Source: Bdellovibrio sp. (GTDB lineage: Bacteria; Bdellovibrionota; Bdellovibrionia; Bdellovibrionales; Bdellovibrionaceae). Taken from it: 23,406 nucleotides of DNA. A program made the translations under genes and the position numbers. Shown here in pieces: positions 6,792-13,751 of the stretch (the stretch's first letter is position 1; each line of letters begins with the position of its first letter). The DNA lies in NCBI GenBank assembly GCA_003176075.1, contig PSRN01000260.1, forward strand, positions 1 through 23,406. Direction: 5' to 3'. Under the pieces are notes generated by a model. The model saw nothing but the letters and a program-made list of their open reading frames with translations, searched no databases and was not told the origin of the DNA.

Positions 6792-8315
6792 CTACAGATT
6801 CGTCGACCATTTCGGTTTAAAATAATTGAAATTGTCGTCGGTCACCCGACGCTCTTCGGTGCCGTCCAAATTGGAGATGTAGATTTGCGACTTGCCAGTG
6901 CGATTGCTGGAGTACATGAGGAAACGTCCATCCGGTGAAAAAACGGGGTCTTCGTTGTTCGCCCGCTTGCCGTTGCTCTTTTTGGCCGCGGTGATGGGAA
7001 TCAGATCTGAGCCATCCGTCTTCATCGAATAAATATCGAAATGGTCATCAATCCAGCCTGCAAAAGCGATACGCGTTCCATCGGGAGACCAGGAGGGGCT
7101 GGCGTTGAATTTTCCAGCGACCGTGATCCGCCTGGGATTGGACCCGTCAATATCCATGACAAAGATCATGGTTTGACCGCTGCGATCGGTTGAAAAAGCG
7201 ATTTTCTTGCCGTCGGGGCTGACGGACGGTTCGACGTTCATGGCTCCGTGCGGACCGTTGGTGACTTTTGAAACAAGTTCGCCGTCCAAGGTCATCTTGT
7301 AGATGTCGGGAGTCCCCTCCTGACTGAGAGTTAAAAAGATATGCTTTCCGTCCAACCCGAAAGACGCTCCGGAGTTGATTCCCTGACGATAAGAGACGAG
7401 CCATCTCTTGGCTGTGGCCACCTCGTAGATAAAGAGATCGGCGTTGCGGGTTTTGGTTTTCGCCCTTTGAACAAAAGCCGTGTAAGCGATCTTTTTGTTG
7501 TCGGGAGACCACACTGGCGAAAGGGCAATGGATTTGTGGTTGGTGATCTTTTCGAAGTTTGTGCCGTCCCAATCCATGATGAAGATTTCGCGGGACTCGC
7601 CGCCGGCACGATCGCTGGACAGAGTCACCTTTGAAAGGTACATGCCCGTTTTTCCGGTTAAAGCTTCCAAGAAATCATTGCAGAAGCTGTGGGCGATCCG
7701 TCGAAGCCCCGCCTTTGGACCTTCGTATTTCTTGCCGAAGATCAGTTGATTCTTGGCGACGTGGTAGGTGTAAGTCTCTAAACTAATGGTGTCACCTGCG
7801 GTGGCATAACTCATACGAACCAAAAAATCGGCTTTTAGGACCTTCCAATTGTCAAATTTGAAACCCTTCTCTGATGTTGGAAAAGGTTTGATGTCGGTTT
7901 TCGAAGGGTCCTCGAGATAAGCTGAAGCGGGCACATATTTAAAATAACCGGAGACCGAGAGATCATTTTGGATCACCCGATAAAGATCGGCGCCCACACT
8001 CTGGTAGGAGCGGTTGGCGCCAGGGCTGCCAATGAAATTGGGGGGAGGGATCGCCAAAAGGCTTTTGTGGGTTTGGGCCTGACCGACCTGAATATAAATT
8101 TGTCCGTCGGCAGGGGGATCGGCCCAGGCCAGCGAAGGACGCAGGATTAGCGAAGCAATGAGAATCAGCGGGGCCAGAAGAAATGAAGGGAGCAGAAGAA
8201 ATGAAAGGGGCAGAAGAAATCCAGGGGGCGAGAGAAATGCAGGGACCCAGAGTATCTGAGCATTCGGGTGGCTTGCTGGGGGTCGTCGTTTTGCCGTATT
8301 TCTTCGAGTGGTCAT
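6792..8315 (-). CDS. tolB: Tol system periplasmic beta-propeller protein TolB
   Basis: TolB is the periplasmic member of the Tol-Pal system, binding Pal and TolA and helping constrict the outer membrane at division. The protein has an N-terminal alpha/beta domain (about 70-200) and then a beta-propeller with repeated (W/V)SPDG(K/T)KIAF blades: SPVWSPDNKKIAY, EPSVSPDGKKIAF, SPSWSPDGTRIAF, DPVFSPDGRFLMY. The start is the ATG at 8315, preceded by GAGGGAG at 6-nt spacing; an in-frame ATG at 8342 lacks a site. The signal peptide is odd. After a basic Pro-rich stretch of about 20 residues comes a hydrophobic run from about residue 21 to 64, with cleavage likely after AWA at 65. That is far longer than the usual 7-15-residue core, and four tandem 18-nt repeats encode much of it. 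tolA lies 152 bp upstream. Confidence 0.95.
   Translation of the reverse strand: MTTRRNTAKRRPPASHPNAQILWVPAFLSPPGFLLPLSFLLLPSFLLAPLILIASLILRPSLAWADPPADGQIYIQVGQAQTHKSLLAIPPPNFIGSPGANRSYQSVGADLYRVIQNDLSVSGYFKYVPASAYLEDPSKTDIKPFPTSEKGFKFDNWKVLKADFLVRMSYATAGDTISLETYTYHVAKNQLIFGKKYEGPKAGLRRIAHSFCNDFLEALTGKTGMYLSKVTLSSDRAGGESREIFIMDWDGTNFEKITNHKSIALSPVWSPDNKKIAYTAFVQRAKTKTRNADLFIYEVATAKRWLVSYRQGINSGASFGLDGKHIFLTLSQEGTPDIYKMTLDGELVSKVTNGPHGAMNVEPSVSPDGKKIAFSTDRSGQTMIFVMDIDGSNPRRITVAGKFNASPSWSPDGTRIAFAGWIDDHFDIYSMKTDGSDLIPITAAKKSNGKRANNEDPVFSPDGRFLMYSSNRTGKSQIYISNLDGTEERRVTDDNFNYFKPKWSTNL
8171..8242 (-). repeat. Four 18-nt tandem repeats in the tolB signal peptide
   Basis: Units at 8171-8188, 8189-8206, 8207-8224 and 8225-8242 share the plus-strand pattern GGGGCAGAAGAAATGMAG with a few substitutions each. 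Eighteen is a multiple of three, so each unit adds six residues of the form x-Phe-Leu-(Leu/Ser)-x-(Pro/Leu/x) to the hydrophobic core. Copy-number change would alter signal length without breaking the frame. Confidence 0.9.
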
Positions 8316-8467
8316 CGCATACTCCCTCGCGCGATCATTCACTAGGCCGATAATCGCCGATAATCACTGATGAAGGATTATCTGTTGTCTGTTTCTGTTT
8401 CTGTTTAAGGATTATCTTTTCGAAATGATCATCACTCAATAATAATAATTGCCACTAATTATAATTA
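8316..8467 (-). promoter_or_regulatory. tolA-tolB spacer with four GATWATC sites
   Basis: This 152-bp AT-rich gap has the 7-mer GATAATC at 8349-8355 and 8359-8365 and its exact reverse complement GATTATC at 8376-8382 and 8410-8416. The first two are 10 bp apart, one helical turn. It also has a TTTCTG run (8388-8406) and two ATCACTCA copies (8430-8437, 8467-8474). It could hold a second promoter or regulator site for tolB, but no clean -35/-10 pair was found. Confidence 0.4.
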
Positions 8468-9238
8468 TCACTCAGGAAATCCGACAAGGATACCTTCAAG
8501 TGCGACAAGGCGCTGAAATTTATCGGGGGGCTTTGGAACAGGCGAGGCCTTTTCCAAGGTGCTTATGACGGCGTCGTCAAACGATGAATTGCCGCTCGAT
8601 TGCAGAATTTGCTTGTCCGTGATGTTGCCGAACTCATCGAACTTCACGCGAACCGTGGTGCGAAGTTTCTTGTTGGCCAACAATTGAGGGATCGACCAAA
8701 ACCTGCGAATATGGTGGCCCACATCCGATACATAAGAATCGTGCTGTAAAAGGGTTAGACCGCGCAGTTCACTCCCCTTTGAAATTTGGTTCCCTTTGAA
8801 GGTTGCAGTGGCCTGTCGCACGTGCTCTGACTCCACTTGCTTGCTTAGCTTATCAATGGCGTCCAACTGCTTGAGCTTTTCAAATGCGTTCTTTTCTTTT
8901 TTTTGCGAATCGATCTTGTGAGCTTCGTTCTTATGGGATTCAACTTTCTCGGTCTTCTTAGTGTTGAGAACGACCGTTTTTTCCTTGGCTTCGGGCTTTG
9001 CAACTTCTTTGCTGGGCGGGGCTTCAGGTGCCTTGGGCATGAACGCCGGTGCCTCTGGAAGCTTTTCGGGCAAGGCGATCAGGTCCACTCGCATTGCCGG
9101 CGGAGTCGATAGGGTTTCGTCCGGGAACACATACACTTTGATGGTCAATGCCAAGACCAACGCGACGTGAAGAGCGGCCGAAATCGTGATGTAACGACGG
9201 AACTCTCGATCAACAAGGATAGGGAAAGAAGCCGACAT
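8468..9238 (-). CDS. tolA: TolA-like energy transducer with TonB/TolA C-terminal domain
   Basis: A 256-residue protein that should link the TolQR motor to the outer membrane. Domain order: a short cytoplasmic N-terminus, one membrane helix (about 16-36), a Pro-rich stretch (60-85), a Lys/Glu-rich probably helical spacer (80-150), and a C-terminal TonB/TolA domain (about 165-256). The last shows the family pattern HHIRRFWSIPQ, then VRVKFDEFGNI, SSGNSSFDDAV and PVPKPPDKF. It starts 3 nt after the tolR stop, with AAGAAGG inside the end of tolR as the ribosome site, so translation is probably coupled. It is shorter than E. coli TolA because the spacer is short. The C-terminal domain alone could equally be called TonB; placement after tolQ-tolR and before tolB favours TolA. 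Confidence 0.9.
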   Translation of the reverse strand: MSASFPILVDREFRRYITISAALHVALVLALTIKVYVFPDETLSTPPAMRVDLIALPEKLPEAPAFMPKAPEAPPSKEVAKPEAKEKTVVLNTKKTEKVESHKNEAHKIDSQKKEKNAFEKLKQLDAIDKLSKQVESEHVRQATATFKGNQISKGSELRGLTLLQHDSYVSDVGHHIRRFWSIPQLLANKKLRTTVRVKFDEFGNITDKQILQSSGNSSFDDAVISTLEKASPVPKPPDKFQRLVALEGILVGFPE

Positions 9239-9241
9239 CGG

Positions 9242-9664
9242 CTATTTACCTTCTTTAGGGACTGTGACCAGGCCGATGTTGGTGATGCCAGCGGCGCGAA
9301 TCTCCGCCATTGTTTCGGCGACAAACCCGTATTCCACGTGTCGATCGGCTTGGATGTACAACTCCTGATTTTTTCTTGTTTCCATAATGGCCCGCAACTT
9401 CTCGCGCAGGGAAGCCGCCGGAACTTTTTGCTTGCCAATGACAACATTTCGGTCGGCGTTGATGATCAGCACCAAAGGATCTTCTGGTGGAGTCGAAAGA
9501 CTGGACGAGGCCGTCTTCGGCAAATCCACTTCGATGCCCTGCTGCATCAGGGGAGCGGTGACCATGAACATAATAAGAAGCACCAACATGACGTCCACGA
9601 GCGGCGTCACGTTGATTTCACTCATGGTCATTCGTTTACTTGAGCTAGCTGGACTCATTCCCAT
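9242..9664 (-). CDS. tolR: TolR/ExbD-family proton-channel subunit
   Basis: A 140-residue ExbD/TolR protein that forms, with TolQ, the proton-driven motor energising TolA. After a short cytoplasmic N-terminus comes the family signature EINVTPLVDVMLVLLIMF. The Asp in LVDVML is the conserved proton-carrying residue of the single membrane helix. The periplasmic domain follows (LVLIINADRNVVIG, LYIQADRHVEYG). I chose the ATG at 9664, preceded by TAGGA with about 5-nt spacing; the ATG at 9658 is an alternative. The open frame extends upstream to 9703, but that stretch is read from the palindromic element (copy C) between tolQ and tolR and is not a credible N-terminus. Confidence 0.95.
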   Translation of the reverse strand: MGMSPASSSKRMTMSEINVTPLVDVMLVLLIMFMVTAPLMQQGIEVDLPKTASSSLSTPPEDPLVLIINADRNVVIGKQKVPAASLREKLRAIMETRKNQELYIQADRHVEYGFVAETMAEIRAAGITNIGLVTVPKEGK

Positions 9665-9674
9665 GTGGATCCTA

Positions 9675-9705
9675 CCCGTGGCGACTTGGGCAGCGCCGCC
9701 CACGC
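9675..9705 (-). repeat. Dispersed GC-rich palindromic element, copy C (long form), tolQ-tolR junction
   Basis: Plus-strand CCCGTGGCGACTTGGG, then CAGCG, then CCGCCCACGC. It is the long form of the element, sharing CCCGTGGCGACTT with copy D. It fills the whole tolQ-tolR gap: on the minus strand its first base follows directly from, and overlaps by one base, the tolQ TAG stop, and its last bases abut the TAGGA ribosome site of tolR. Confidence 0.75.
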
Positions 9706-10421
9706 TACTCGTGGAAAAAGTTTCTTTTCGCGATGTTCATAAAGTCGGTCGCGAAATTATTCAGTTCAGTCTCTTCCCGTCGAATCTGCGCGACGAAATG
9801 ATTGTACAATACCACCGCGGGAATCGCCGCCAAAAGACCCACGGCCGTCGTAAACAGCGCTTCGGAAATACCTGGAGCCACCACCGCAAGGCTGGCCGAA
9901 CCCGACGCGCCGATTTTATGGAACGAGTTCATGATCCCCCAAACCGTTCCGAACAGGCCGATGAAAGGTCCCGTGCTGCCTGTGGTGGCCAGAATGGTCA
10001 GACGCGACTCCATGGAGGAGAGCTCTTGCCCGACCGCCTTGCGCAGGGATCTCTCAAGATTGTCAGAGCCGCTGAGTTGAAGGGACTTGCCGCTGGACGG
10101 CGTTTTCTGACCGGCGAGATTTTGCAGCTCCGCAAAGGCGGTGCGAAAAACGCGGGCCACGCTGCTCCGGTCCGCATACTTTTCGATTTCGTCGTTCAGG
10201 TCTTCGAGTGAGGTGGCTTTCCAAAATTTCTTCAGAAAATCGTCATTGAGAGCGGTCATTTCGCGGATTTGACCGAATTTGGAAAAGGCCACCGCCCAAC
10301 AAATCACCGAAAGGCCAGCCAGAAACAAAAGAGTGATTTGCACCACCAAGCTGGCGGAGAGAATGGCGCTAAAAATGTCGACGTTCGCGGCAACGTGTTG
10401 CACGGGGTTCGAAGATGTCAT
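9705..10421 (-). CDS. tolQ: TolQ/ExbB-family proton-channel subunit
   Basis: A 238-residue MotA/TolQ/ExbB family protein of the inner membrane. Three membrane helices are visible: about 17-43 (FSAILSASLVVQITLLFLAG), about 143-165 (TGSTGPFIGLFGTVWGIMNSF) and about 177-203 (ISEALFTTAVGLLAAIPAVVLYN). The second and third carry the family hallmarks GLFGTVWGI and EALFTTAVGLLAAIPA. It pairs with TolR to use the proton gradient. The start is the ATG at 10421; the ribosome site is weak. The gene upstream ends 98 bp away, so tolQ may head its own transcript. Its stop codon overlaps the palindromic element separating it from tolR. Confidence 0.95.
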   Translation of the reverse strand: MTSSNPVQHVAANVDIFSAILSASLVVQITLLFLAGLSVICWAVAFSKFGQIREMTALNDDFLKKFWKATSLEDLNDEIEKYADRSSVARVFRTAFAELQNLAGQKTPSSGKSLQLSGSDNLERSLRKAVGQELSSMESRLTILATTGSTGPFIGLFGTVWGIMNSFHKIGASGSASLAVVAPGISEALFTTAVGLLAAIPAVVLYNHFVAQIRREETELNNFATDFMNIAKRNFFHE

Positions 10422-10519
10422 TTAATCAGGCTATAGTAGCTCCGCAAAAAAGGGAAATCGATTCAAGTCGGCAAGAAATGATTTTTTGCGAGGCATGCAG
10501 GCAGGCAAGTAAACAAGTC

Positions 10520-11266
10520 TCAGTCTTGCAAAGCCTTCAGGGCTTGGTCGTTTGTAACAAAATACCCATCAGGGTCCAGTTGATGGGCCTCGTCGATCTC
10601 AGCTGGAGTGGCCAGCGGGCCCAGCAATATTTTCTTTTGACGCCGGTGAATTTCCCGGATCAGGGATGCGGTGACAGCCTGGTGGCCGTTCAGACGAAGC
10701 GGGGTCACGTAAACATCGCGCGAAAAACTCACGGCCGGGAGAAGCCCGACGCTCGAATAGCTGAGCCATCGAACCCGGTCGGCGGCACTCGTGCCAAACG
10801 CAAACAAGGGCCGTAGGATCTTCAACTGGGCCAAGACGGGTTCAAATTCGGATTGAATCAAAACGCGCTCGTCCCATTCCGCCGCAAGCTCGCGGCTCAC
10901 TTGTTGGTCGATGTTTTCAAGGTTGGCCAGCACCGAGACAAGCAAAAATTTTTCGCGAGCGTGGGCGGAGAACTTCCGGGCGAATTCGCGAAGGGTGGGC
11001 GCGCCAGGCTTAAGGGGGAGGGGGCCCCCGTCGCCACGGGGCACGCAGCGAAGAATCCCTTCAGCGTCGCGAGTGACATCCACCCATAAATTCTTCACCT
11101 GCGTGTCGGTCGGCATATTCCAGGGGGCCACCAGCCAGGGCCGCGGTTGGCAGAGAAATTCATTGGCAAACCGGTCGTCGTGACGATTGAGGCCCCAAAG
11201 CAGGAGCGATAAATAGCCCAGTCCAACGAAAAGAGTCACTAGCCCAACGAGTGCAATAAATCGCAT
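10520..11266 (-). CDS. Membrane-anchored GDPD-like protein, probably catalytically dead
   Basis: A 248-residue protein from the ATG at 11266 (MRFIALVGL); an in-frame TTG at 11281 lacks a ribosome site. One N-terminal membrane helix (about 1-26) is followed by a domain resembling a degenerate glycerophosphodiester phosphodiesterase (GDPD) TIM barrel. Similar points are NLWVDVTRDAEG (family E.D...T.DG), PTLREFARKF (PTLEEVL), VLIQSEFEPVLAQLKILRP, and the C-terminal DPDGYFVTNDQALKAL (GVDGIITDRPDLL). The catalytic HRG after the first strand and the HD after the second are not visible; VAPWN and VPRGDG sit there instead. The GDPD call is from pattern memory, not a search. It begins 38 bp after the 771-residue gene, so the two may be co-transcribed. 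A degenerate copy of the palindromic element appears to lie within it. Confidence 0.75.
   Translation of the reverse strand: MRFIALVGLVTLFVGLGYLSLLLWGLNRHDDRFANEFLCQPRPWLVAPWNMPTDTQVKNLWVDVTRDAEGILRCVPRGDGGPLPLKPGAPTLREFARKFSAHAREKFLLVSVLANLENIDQQVSRELAAEWDERVLIQSEFEPVLAQLKILRPLFAFGTSAADRVRWLSYSSVGLLPAVSFSRDVYVTPLRLNGHQAVTASLIREIHRRQKKILLGPLATPAEIDEAHQLDPDGYFVTNDQALKALQD
10994..11040 (+). repeat. Probable degenerate copy E of the palindromic element, inside the GDPD-like gene
   Basis: Its right part GTCGCCACGGG matches copies C and D exactly over 11 bases, with GGC three bases beyond as in both. The left part GGTGGGCGCG is diverged and separated by about 14 extra GC-rich bases. It encodes the odd low-complexity stretch PRGDGGPLPLKPGAP. 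Confidence 0.4.
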
Positions 11267-11304
11267 GGGCTTTTCAAGCAAACAGCGGCGCGGCTGTCAA
11301 ATAT

Positions 11305-13620
11305 TCAAAAACCCTGCATGGACTCGGTGGCCACTGGTTTTTTGCACGCGAGTTCTTCCATTCGTTGGCTGACCAACTCGGCGGCGACCGTGTCGGCTGG
11401 GTCTTTGGGCTTGAAAGACTGTTCGCTGGCGTGGGCGGCGGAGCCGAAGTCGCCACGGGCGTCAAGTTTGGCGCTTTCGCAATGCTCGACCAGCGCGGGC
11501 TCCGTGTCGGCGTCGAACAAGTTTTCAATTTGCCGGCAAAAGAAGTCCTGGGCCGCCATGTGATCGAGCACGGAATAGTAATCAAGCCAGATGATTTCCA
11601 GGCGATGACACATCTTTATGTACTCCTCCGAGCCCGATTTAAATTGCGCGGAAGTCAAGTTTTCAAGCTTTTGTCGGGAGCTGTAATTGCGTCTTTCCTC
11701 ATTGATGATTTCCGTCGCTTGCTTGGACTGGGGAATTCCAAATCGTCCATATTTGATATTGCCCTGTTCGTCACGGATATAGATATCCACCGCCGGCCGA
11801 GTCGCGATATTGTCATTCACCAAGCGGCCGTATTCTTTTTTGAATTGTTCCAGCACGCGCTGTTGCTGGCTGTTGATAAATTTCAGATACTCGAGCGAAG
11901 GTGAATTCTGCACTTCCTGACCGAAAACCCAGGCCAGCGTGTTTTTCAAACCCGTCGCGGGAGTGCCGAACAAAGTGAGTTTCAGCGTGTTCATCTCGGA
12001 ATCCAATTCCACCTTGTCGATCACGCCGTTGTCCTGCTTGAGTTGCTTGAGCAGTTCGACCACTTTGCCGATGATTTTCATCTCTCGCTTGGTCTTTGCT
12101 TCCTTGATCAGATAGGTCGCAAACTGGCTTTCCTTTTGGATCAGCTGGTTGATCAGCGCTGTCCCCAGTTGGCGGGGCAAAACCTGGGTATCGGCCACAA
12201 TCCTGTTGATGGTGTCAATATAAGACTTGCCGAGGGTCGCGCACTTCTCGGTGGACTGCGCATTCTGCGTGGATTGCGCATTCTGCGTGGACTGCCCATT
12301 CTGCGAACCCGCATGAAGCTGATTGCGCAGACTCTCTTCGGTCCGCAGCAGACCCCGTCGGGTCGTATCGACGTCTGTTCCCAGTGCCAGGATCTTCCGG
12401 TAACTTGCCAGCGAGGAGCCAGGAAAGTGTTTTTCGTCGGCGGCATGATCAGCCAGGGTGCGGGCCATTTCACAAACATAAGGCGCTTCGGAAGCGCCGG
12501 AGATTTGCTCTGAGAACAATCTGAGTTGTTCGAGGTCGTTGTCCCGATTGATCAAAGCTTTGCGAAGAGCCTCGCGAAACTGGTTCAGTTGGTCGATCAT
12601 GGCGAGAATCGCCGGCGGCTGATTCTCAAGGAGCTGCGACAACCTGGTTTCCTCCGCCGATTGAATTTCCCCCAGCGCGATGTCAGCCTTGTCGTGCAAA
12701 GCAAGTCGAATAAAGCGAACTTTTTCGTGAATTTTCATATATTCGCAGACGTTCTGTAAAATGGCGTTGCGAATCTCGGGTTTGGTCGCGTCGAAGCCCT
12801 CTTCGGCGATGAGCCGACTGATAATTTTGGCCGCCGCGCCAGTGCCCGTGATACCTAGAATGTAGGGGAGCGCGACTCCCATGGCCGGATTCATCGACGC
12901 TCCAACGAGCGCAAAAGGCGCGAAGGAACTGATCAAGTCAGTGAACGCGATAAAGGCGTCCCCCGTCGTCATCACTTCCTTTCCGCATTTGGAATTGAAA
13001 AGACGGTTGTTGGCCAGAGAACTCCCGAGTTGATCGATTCCACGGATGGCGATTTCAAGGTTTGATTGAAACTGCGCCGCATTGCCAGGCTGGTTGAGCA
13101 ATTCCGGGTGATCCCAAAATTGGTGCAAGTGCCCGACAGCGTCGTTGAGGGCTCGAACCTGCTCGCTCGCTTGTGTCAAGTCCGCATCGCCGGCGCAGTC
13201 ATTGCGCGGTTTTACCGCCGCGGCCAGCTTTTGGACCGCTGCGACCAGTGAAGCGGTCGGCCGGTTGTCAACGAGAGCGCAAGACACTCCAGGGAACGAG
13301 GTTTGCACTGGCACCATGGGGTTTTTGGGTCGAGGATTGGAAATCCCCGGGCTTTGCGATTGTGACGGTGAGGGTGAAGCGTAACCGAGATCGTCCAAGA
13401 CAGCCGAAGGAATGGGGGAGCTCACCTCATCTGACCAGGCTGGAGTGGTGATCAGGGCGCTGATCAGCGACGAGAGCAGGAAAGCCAACTTCAGCGTTGC
13501 TTGCGACGAATAGCTGCGTCTAAGGCGGGCTGACAACCATTGGTGGTTGCTGGGGTGAGTTTCTTTAATTCTTGTTTGGATTCTTAGGCAACGTAGTGCT
13601 CGATGTATTTGATCCCGCAT
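11305..13620 (-). CDS. Large exported protein of unknown function (771 aa)
   Basis: I do not recognise a family. The start is the ATG at 13620, preceded by GGAGGGGG with 6-nt spacing; upstream in-frame codons back to 13725 have no such site. The N-terminus is unusual: about 40 basic polar residues, then a hydrophobic core (about 41-58) and a likely cleavage after AWS, an extended signal peptide. A Ser/Pro/Gln-rich linker follows. A Gly/Ala-rich hydrophobic region lies around 220-265 (FAPFALVGASMNPAMGVALPYILG). Most of the rest is predicted to be helical, with several Cys. A three-unit 18-nt repeat encodes QST-QNA repeats at about 439-456. Near the C-terminus (about 720-731) the residues ARGDFGSAAHA are read from an in-frame copy of the dispersed palindromic element. 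The GDPD-like gene follows 38 bp downstream. An envelope location is inferred. Confidence 0.85.
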   Translation of the reverse strand: MRDQIHRALRCLRIQTRIKETHPSNHQWLSARLRRSYSSQATLKLAFLLSSLISALITTPAWSDEVSSPIPSAVLDDLGYASPSPSQSQSPGISNPRPKNPMVPVQTSFPGVSCALVDNRPTASLVAAVQKLAAAVKPRNDCAGDADLTQASEQVRALNDAVGHLHQFWDHPELLNQPGNAAQFQSNLEIAIRGIDQLGSSLANNRLFNSKCGKEVMTTGDAFIAFTDLISSFAPFALVGASMNPAMGVALPYILGITGTGAAAKIISRLIAEEGFDATKPEIRNAILQNVCEYMKIHEKVRFIRLALHDKADIALGEIQSAEETRLSQLLENQPPAILAMIDQLNQFREALRKALINRDNDLEQLRLFSEQISGASEAPYVCEMARTLADHAADEKHFPGSSLASYRKILALGTDVDTTRRGLLRTEESLRNQLHAGSQNGQSTQNAQSTQNAQSTEKCATLGKSYIDTINRIVADTQVLPRQLGTALINQLIQKESQFATYLIKEAKTKREMKIIGKVVELLKQLKQDNGVIDKVELDSEMNTLKLTLFGTPATGLKNTLAWVFGQEVQNSPSLEYLKFINSQQQRVLEQFKKEYGRLVNDNIATRPAVDIYIRDEQGNIKYGRFGIPQSKQATEIINEERRNYSSRQKLENLTSAQFKSGSEEYIKMCHRLEIIWLDYYSVLDHMAAQDFFCRQIENLFDADTEPALVEHCESAKLDARGDFGSAAHASEQSFKPKDPADTVAAELVSQRMEELACKKPVATESMQGF
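11429..11462 (+). repeat. Dispersed GC-rich palindromic element, copy D (long form), in frame in a gene
   Basis: GCGTGGGCGGCG, GAGCCGAA, then GTCGCCACGGGCGT. It matches copy A at both ends and copy C in the middle (the AAGTCGCCACGGG part). It lies wholly inside the 771-residue coding region without breaking the frame, adding about 11 residues near the C-terminus. Confidence 0.75.
12251..12304 (-). repeat. Three 18-nt tandem repeats in the 771-aa gene
   Basis: Units at 12251-12268, 12269-12286 and 12287-12304 follow GTGGACTGCGCATTCTGC with one substitution each in the second and third. They encode a repeated Gln-Ser-Thr-Gln-Asn-(Ala/Gly) hexapeptide, a hydrophilic linker. Near-identity of the units suggests recent duplication. 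Confidence 0.9.
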
Positions 13621-13751
13621 CGATGTCCCCCTCCGCGATGTCTTCTTAGGTACTACTACGAATTCCTCAACGCCTACAACAAATAGTAGGGGCGCATCTA
13701 AAAGTGGTGCGTTGCTCAGAATCATTTCGGCGGCTGTAACTGTGTCCGCAA

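Noticed and set aside
9664..9703. Longer TolR N-terminus
   Set aside because: The extra residues are translated from the palindromic element; the ATG at 9664 has a ribosome site and gives the normal family start.
9387..10211. 274-codon plus-strand open frame across tolR and tolQ
   Set aside because: It spans two confidently identified genes and the repeat between them, on the opposite strand.
13620..13725. Longer start for the 771-aa protein
   Set aside because: GGAGGGGG sits 6 nt before the ATG at 13620; the upstream start has no ribosome site and the extension resembles no signal peptide.
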